Below are positions 58,009-64,000 of a stretch of 64,000 nt of DNA, piece after piece; within the stretch, counting starts at the first letter, position 1, and every line of letters begins with the position of its first letter. A program made the translations under genes and the position numbers. Under the pieces are notes generated by a model. The model was not told where the DNA came from, did not search any database, and saw only the letters and a list, made by a program, of their open reading frames with translations. Source of the DNA: Coffea arabica (Eukaryota; Streptophyta; Magnoliopsida; Gentianales; Rubiaceae); the NCBI RefSeq assembly GCF_036785885.1, contig NC_092320.1, positions 14,571,557 through 14,635,556 of the forward strand, given 5' to 3'.

Positions 58009-58178
58009 GGTTTGTTTGGATAGAAATTTATTAGCCAAAATTTATTTGCTTACATCATCATTACAATTTTCAATGCACCTTTTTATCTTCCCAATTACCT
58101 TTTTATCTCACAGACATCACATCACAAAAAGTGCTACAGTAAAAATATCTCAAATAATTTACAATCCAAACAGAGCCC
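58009..58178. mobile_element. Tourist-like MITE
   Basis: The left end is GGTTTGTTTGGATAG and the right end CAATCCAAACAGAGCCC, an imperfect terminal inverted repeat of the same general type as the element in DUF1068 intron 1. Flanks are TAA and TAG, a degenerate 3-bp duplication. Includes GTGCTACAGTA, a motif also seen near the ends of the larger element. Confidence 0.6.
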
Positions 58179-58179
58179 T

Positions 58180-60364
58180 AGTATTTACTGAACCTATCAT
58201 ATACACACACAAACACTAACAATTATTATTTTCTTTTACAATTATATACTTTTTCTATTTAATTTTGCCTACCCTTTCTTGTATTTATTTATTTTTTTAA
58301 TTAATATTATATTTTTAAAAATATAATATTTGAAATATATTTTAACGAGTGCTCTGTGGGCACCCACCCATTAGGCAAATCGTTTTTAAAAGTGCTAAGA
58401 AATATGGTCAAGGGAGGTTTCTAAAATTATCCCTTCGTTTTTCTTGGAAAACAGAAAAACTAATCCATAAAATTATATATGAGTTGTCCGACACGCAGGC
58501 CGCACGATTCTTCAACTCGATCTTCATCTACGTAGAAAGGGATCAGACCAACATCATTCTCCCGGAAAGGTCTATCATCCACCACAGTTTAACAACTTTC
58601 CCAGATGCTGGGAATGGTCATTACAAAAAGGCACTGACTAATGGTTTAATTTTTGTTTAATTGTCTCACTAATGGTAAAACAATTAGGCATTTTCCTACT
58701 TTTTTTCCATGGCCATTCAATTTTCTTTACTTAGTTTGTGAATATGAACAATAAAGTACTTTTCCAATAGTCCAGACTCAAAGCACCGTGTGGCTAACCC
58801 ACGAAGTTGTTACCACCTACACCCACACTAAGGATTAATAGCTTCTACAGTTGAATAATTGTTCAGTTCTGTTCAATTATGTAATTCTTATAATATTTGG
58901 CATAAACATGAACTTATCAACTTATGTAATTAAGTTAGAGTAAAAAAATTAAGATTACACTAAATTGTACAAATTTACGCCAGACTGTAAAAATTATGTC
59001 AACTAGACCGGCCCTGGCCAGCCCACAAAGAACTAGAACAGCCTTACGCAGCAAAGGAACCAGCAGTCTTAGGATTGAAGGCAGGGAATTGATCCTCCAG
59101 AAGTAGGTTTTCAACAGGCATCACAAACCTCCAGTCTACCATTGGCTTGCAAATCTGCCCATCGATCCTGCAGACAGGGGTTGTACTTTTCCTGAATCGA
59201 TGGTAACAACCTGTGGAATAGGTTGAGACGAAGCCATGGAGCGAGCCAAAAACTAAAAACAAAGCAAAAACAGAACAAAGGAGGGGACGTGAACTATGGA
59301 AACAACAAACCACATAACACACACAAAAGAGCCAAGAGAAGAGAAATGAAAGAGCAAGAGAGGGGTGAAACGGAGTGGAAAACAAAGATGATTAGCTAAA
59401 GAAAAGAGTAAGATCAGCAGCAAAGGAAACTGCCAGTACTACAAGCTAGAAATCCTCTCCCATCATCTTGGGATATGTTAGCGTCCCCAATCCCTATATT
59501 CATTTGTTGAAACTCACCTATTTTAGAGGTTTAACTATTACTAACAAGTGATCGATTGCATTGCAACACTTGCATTAAACTGTTGGCTTCTGGGTGCAAA
59601 TTTGGATCTTCGAGTTCGACCTAAAAGGTTCAACACTACCTCCCAAGTCTTGTTACTATCGACAGTGGTGGAGGGAAGGGGTGACCTGCGGGGGCAGTTG
59701 CGCCCTTAACTTTTGAGGAATTGTAGTTTTATCCGTAACATTTCATAGAATTTGATGTTAAAGTCCTCATTTTGCCTTCCCTAAAGATTTTATTTAACTT
59801 TTTTGCCCTCTCTCGACTTGACTATTTTTGTCAAAAATCTTATGCTCCTTCTCTTATTTAAATTTGTCTTTGATTGATTTCTATAATTCTTCTTGTTGTT
59901 AATTTGTCATAAAAGATTAATTTCTTATTTTAACAATATATAACATTAATACACCATAGTTTTAATTTGTGTTCTTCCATATGTAGTATTGTGCCCTAAA
60001 TATAATCTTTGTACCTTTTCACTTTACGTCTAGAAAAATACTCGATTTAATTCAATTTGGTTAATATTTGAAACCATCATTTGTAGTAACGAAAATCACA
60101 ATTTTTACTTCTGGATTAACATTCTTTAAGCAAAAATTTTTTACAATTGTTGTATTTTAGAATAACTTATAGGTGCTCTTTTGTCTGTGAATTAGCCTCC
60201 TTCATACCAAATCCTGGCTCCACCACTAACTAGCGAGTTGGATCAAAAAGGTAAAAGTATTCCGAAAGTCTAAATAGTTCTCCTAAAATCAAACCAAAAG
60301 ATGTTGCACAATAATCTTAAAAACATCAATTGAGATTGGAAAACTTCAAATTTTACAATAATAA
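58180..60364. other. Noncoding/uncertain
   Basis: No recognised gene. A minus frame at 59044-59385 has a plausible C-terminal half (RIDGQICKPMVDWRFVMP), but the N-terminal half is T-rich hydrophobic sequence without a proper ATG. It could be an exon after the CCACAG at about 59209, and I cannot name it. A copy of the CCGCACG repeat lies at 58500. Confidence 0.4.
59606..59655. repeat. SINE-like repeat copy 1 (partner at about 61799-61845)
   Basis: Both places share CTNCGAGTTCGACCT, AGGTTnAACACT and CCAAGT in the same order over about 45 bp. GAGTTCGACC resembles the Pol III B-box of tRNA-derived SINEs. Ends were not defined. Confidence 0.4.
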
Positions 60365-63000
60365 TCTAGAACATTCAGAAATTTGATTTCTTAGCGATTG
60401 TTTTTTTTCTCCTTCATTCTTGTGATTGCTTATCTCTGTCACTTATGAACCGTTGGCAAATCTAATCTTTACTAAGTTTGAGCCCTTCCAAAAATTTTGC
60501 TCTAGGTATTTTGATAATTCTCTATGATCCTATTTTAATTTTTGGTCTGTCTTCGGATACATATTTTTTTGGTGCATTTTAAGAACTCTTCCTGGACGGC
60601 CTTTTGAAATTTTCCTACCCTCCAACCAGGTCACAAGCTGTAGTAAAAATTTTTCGCCTTTGTCCTCATTTCTTCTGATTGATCTACAATCATCCACAGC
60701 CAACTTCTCAACCCCCTTTCCTATATCGTCAATAGACTCATTGCCACTAGAACTCTTTGAGATCTTCCTTTTATCTTCTTTTCTCGGTGGCCCTTTTCTT
60801 GTTGGAGATAGAGAAGATTTGAAGATTTGGAACGTTTACATATTAAGGGCTCATATTAAGGTCTTAGGTACTGCCCAGCAATTTAGCACGCAGGCCGCAC
60901 GAGTATGTATTATGCACATTTGGCTTGTAGTTTTCTTCATTCTCTCACTTATTGATGAATGCTGCAGCAATAACATCATTTCCAAGTTAATATTCAAGAA
61001 GGTTTTTAGACTAAAACTGCTACAATTGCTATTTCCTTGGACTTGCAATTTTTGCATGCAAAAGATATAAAAAATTGAAAACCAGACATGGGGAAGTTAG
61101 TCTGCGAATTCATGTAACAATCATGATCCTAAAAGCGACTCAATAGGAGCCTCAATCAAAGTGGTATTGTCATTGAAAAAAGAGAGAGGAAAGAAAATTG
61201 AAGGATAGATGAAAAATCAAGAGAAACTAAAATCTTGGTAATCATATAAGAGAATGGTGTGCCATAATAATGGAAAGCGAAATAGCACTCTACAGTGTTT
61301 GTGTTGCTTTGCATTTTCACTTCAATTTAATTACTTAAGCTTTTCCTAGCTTTCTCCCCGCGCATACTATTGTAACAACTCCCAAGGATTAATACCTTAT
61401 GATACTGGCAAATATAAATAATTCAAAACTGTTTTGCCAGATTTGGAAATTAGAAGAAAGTCTTGCTTAATCTCTTGCTTGATAGGCATATTATAATCAG
61501 CACATGGTCAAGACTTTGGTCTTTTGGAATATTCGACCTCTTGATCAATCCACTTTACTGTTTTGATCATTTGTGTGGTCTTAACTACAGACAGAAGTCT
61601 GTTTTAATCTTCTCAGTTCTGTGTCGGGATGAATTTAAGCTATATTCCTTATATTGTTTGATAAGATTAGAGAATTAAAACTTTTAGTTTGATAAGATAT
61701 ATGTAGGTTTCTTATTTCGCTTATAGAAAACATAAGAGCAGCCCAAGGAAACGGAGAATTGTTAAGTGAAGGTCGGTTGGCTAATTAGCAAAGTTTATAT
61801 CTCCGAGTTCGACCTTGAGGTTTAACACTGCCACCAAGTTGGTCAAAAAAATATATTCACAAATTAAATCTAAATAATTTATAGAACTCCTAATATTGGA
61901 AAAAATGTGTTACAATGAATAAAATTTTAGTACTTAAAAAATACCTCAAACCAAATTTAAACACAAAACTACATATTTTACTTTTGCTTTAAAAAAGAAA
62001 GAAAAAGAAACAAGCCACTAGAGCTCAGAATACTAGCTACTTTTACAGTAATACTCTGGAAATCAGAAATCTGATTTCTCAGCAACTGTTTTTCCTTCAT
62101 TGCGTCCCATTTCCCCATAATCTTGTGATTTTCTCCCTCTTGGAATTTTTGCAACTCTTATGTGGCTTTTTTTTTTTTATTATTATTATTGTATTCTTTT
62201 ACTAAGTTTAACCATTCAGAACGTTTGCTTCAGTTGCTTTAATGTTTCTTTTGGGTCCTATTCAAATTTTTTCTAGCCTAAAGTTACCTGGGAGTTATTT
62301 ATGTCCAGTGCATTTAGAGGCCTTCCACCAGGGCCTTTCAAAATTTTCCGTCCCTTTGAGTAAGCTGAGCAATTTAATAAAAAAAATGTCTGCCTCTGTG
62401 CTTATATTGTCTGATTGATCTACATCCAACTCCTGCATTTCCTTCTCCGTGAGCCTGCTTTTCACCATCAGCTACAGCCCTAGCTATTGGCCGATTGTCC
62501 TTGACTTCAAAACCCTTCCAACAATTTGAGGTCTATCATCCACAGCCAACTCCCCCCCTCCGCCAACCTCCCTTCCTCGCTTTTTTTCTTGTAACCAAAC
62601 CACTCTAATATAATATATCTTCCTTCCTCGATGGCTCTTATATATCTTATTTTGTGCTTGACTTTAGGACATGGTATATGCAACCCATGTAGACTTATGC
62701 AGATCGAGAACAATTTCAGCGTTAGGTTAAGTTGATATAGTATTAAGGTCTGGGTTACTTCCTAGCACATTGACCGCACGATCATGTAGTTTTTGTTGAT
62801 TCTCAGTTACTTACTGATTGATGCTACATATATAAAACTAGGTTCCGATGTGTAGAACGACAACAATGACCAAATTATTAACTGCTATATAAATAATTCA
62901 GAAGTGATTTCCAAATGTAGAAGAAAGTCTTGCTGATTCTCTTGCTTGAACCAAAGTTCATACTTCAAAGTTCGCATAATTTAGTGCCTTAATTTGTTTT
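60365..63000 (+). repeat. Diverged tandem duplication, units about 60365-61480 and 62050-62945
   Basis: Anchors occur in the same order in both units: AGAAATnTGATTTCT (60378, 62065), TTACTAAGTTT (60470, 62198), TCTGATTGATCTAC (60673, 62410), ATCCACAGCCAACT (60692, 62538), the CCGCACG core (60895, 62774) and GAAGAAAGTCTTGCT (61453, 62921). The offset drifts between about 1.9 and 1.5 kb because of indels, so the duplication is old. Neither unit keeps a long open frame. Confidence 0.7.
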
Positions 63001-63237
63001 CTAATTTGTTTATGTAGATAATTACTTTATAAATGAGTTGAGAGAATATTTTTACATTTTTTGTGAAGAAGACACATTCATTTTCTGGTTTTAGCATGTT
63101 ACATTTGTTAAGAGACAAAATGTTTCTCAATTCTTCAAAAAAAAAAAAAAATCAGTCATGTTAATACAATTTTAGTCCACTACATTCATTATTAAAGGTT
63201 TTGAGATGAAAGTCCAAATTCTTTAAAGAGCAAAAAT

Positions 63238-63306
63238 ACACCTAGGCATTCAATGACACTCTTGAATAATAACATTACACCTAGGCATTTAATGACACTC
63301 TTGAAT
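63238..63306 (+). repeat. 39-bp tandem repeat, 1.8 copies
   Basis: ACACCTAGGCATT(C/T)AATGACACTCTTGAAT occurs at 63238 and 63277 with a period of 39 bp and only one difference in the shared part. Confidence 0.9.
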
Positions 63307-63554
63307 GAGAACGTTCAGAGATACGTCATTTTGATGACCGTCCCAGCTGCCTCAAAACCATGTAGATGAGTCTACGGGTGAACTCACTGACATTGGTAGA
63401 AAATAAAAAAATTTCCTGTGCAGAGAAAATTTGTGTTGGCGGTTTTCGAAACGTGATTTTTTTTTTGCCTCATAACAAATAAGGACGGTGCTTAATTTTC
63501 TAGTGCTTGGATGTGTTCAGGCTTCTTTCATGCCTCATCAGAAATAAGGTAATA

Positions 63555-64000
63555 TGGAAGAAAAGAGGAGCATTGTGGGTAAGAGGACAACGGCTCAAAT
63601 AAATCGTCAATTCAAGGAAATGATTGATCAATATTATGAGAAGAAGCAAAAGGAGAAGACAATGAGAGAGCCCATGACTCATGAAATGAACACTACTGAG
63701 GGGGAAGAAGAGGGAAGAACTGGAGTCAAGTAAAGTCACAAGAAATGTCGAAGAAATGGTTAGAATTAATAGCAGTAGCAATGATGAAGAGCAAGAGGAA
63801 AATGTCAACCGAAAGATCTTCAATAGAAAGGGGAAGGGAACTGGTAAAAAGATTTTCAATGATAATGAGAGTACTGGAAGTGGTGTTAGGATTTTGGGAA
63901 AGAGGAAGTTGGAAAAATGAACTTGTAGAAATTTAATAGGATGAGGAAGAGGAGGAGAGAAGCTATTTACAAGGGTAAGAATGATGATGGGGAGCTGAAA
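63555..64000 (+). pseudogene. Unrecognised Lys/Glu-rich gene fragment, frameshifted
   Basis: From an ATG at 63555 the frame reads MEEKRSIVGKRTTAQINRQF and ends at a stop near 63733. A second frame then carries a coherent continuation (ESSKVTRNVEEMVRINSSSN, then RKIFNRKGKGTGKK and ILGKRKLEK) to a stop near 63918, with more basic sequence running to the window edge. Base composition shifts to purine-rich here, unlike the flanks. It looks like one polar, coiled-coil-prone protein split by a frameshift near 63700-63725. Family unknown; it may be TE-derived. Confidence 0.4.

Larger units (their letters stand above)
51683..62781. repeat. Dispersed short repeat family centred on CCGCACG (at least 7 copies)
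   Basis: Cores lie at 51683, 52177, 53371, 55248 (GCGCACG variant), 58500, 60895 and 62774. Fuller copies share the order GTCTTAGCTACTGCC, then an AxCA spacer, CCGCACG(A/G) and TATG or TCATG, followed by T-rich sequence with CTTGTAGTTTT. The copies at 53.4 and 55.2 kb belong to the 0.56-kb duplicated block, and those at 60.9 and 62.8 kb to the diverged tandem repeat. I do not recognise the family. Confidence 0.6.

Noticed and set aside
1..64000. CRISPR array, prokaryotic operon, rRNA or organellar insertion
   Set aside because: No spaced direct-repeat array with regular unique spacers, no Shine-Dalgarno-led gene strings and no rRNA-like or plastid-like blocks were seen. All confident genes have spliceosomal introns.

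Overview
This is a stretch of eudicot nuclear DNA. Protein-coding exons are split by canonical GT-AG introns, intergenic DNA is AT-rich, and a Copia retrotransposon, MITEs and a Helitron-like end are present. Four nuclear genes can be rebuilt exon by exon with intact reading frames. Each belongs to a family conserved across plants. The genus cannot be read from the sequence.

Layout. (1) 1-4088: a gag-only Copia-type LTR retrotransposon whose 3' end carries a tandem duplication, giving an extra truncated LTR. (2) 4089-7606: noncoding, with a Helitron-like 3' terminus at 5758-5787. (3) 7607-14088 (+): a DUF1068 membrane protein gene with a 5.4-kb first intron that holds a 1.6-kb AT-rich terminal-inverted-repeat element, then a 24-nt microexon. 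(4) 15349-19773 (-): a six-exon type-B response regulator (ARR1/ARR2-like), convergent with the DUF1068 gene. (5) about 20.7-32.2 kb: a gene-poor interval. (6) 32254-38722 (-): a five-exon ABHD17-like alpha/beta hydrolase with a 4.6-kb last intron. (7) 43224-49623 (-): a nine-exon metallophosphatase of the plant/cyanobacterial TIGR04168 type, with 22-nt and 33-nt exons and one apparent GC-AG intron. (8) about 50-64 kb: a graveyard of gene fragments and duplications. It holds a deleted AT-hook (AHL) PPC exon, a frameshifted exon of an alpha-crystallin/IDM2-like gene, two diverged copies of a 0.56-kb block, a tandem repeat near 60.4-63 kb, small foldback elements, and at least seven copies of a short CCGCACG-centred repeat that I cannot classify.

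The four genes do not form a pathway: cytokinin signalling output, probable membrane-linked acyl or ester hydrolysis, a predicted phosphatase and an uncharacterised membrane protein. No defence-like operon, CRISPR array, rRNA or credible tRNA was seen. The most unusual material is structural: the duplicated LTR with its array of ACGT-core palindromes, the expanded MITE inside an intron, the microexon and GC-AG splicing cases, and the unclassified repeat family at the right end. All exon joins were made by eye from splice signals, frame and family resemblance. No alignment or transcript evidence was available.
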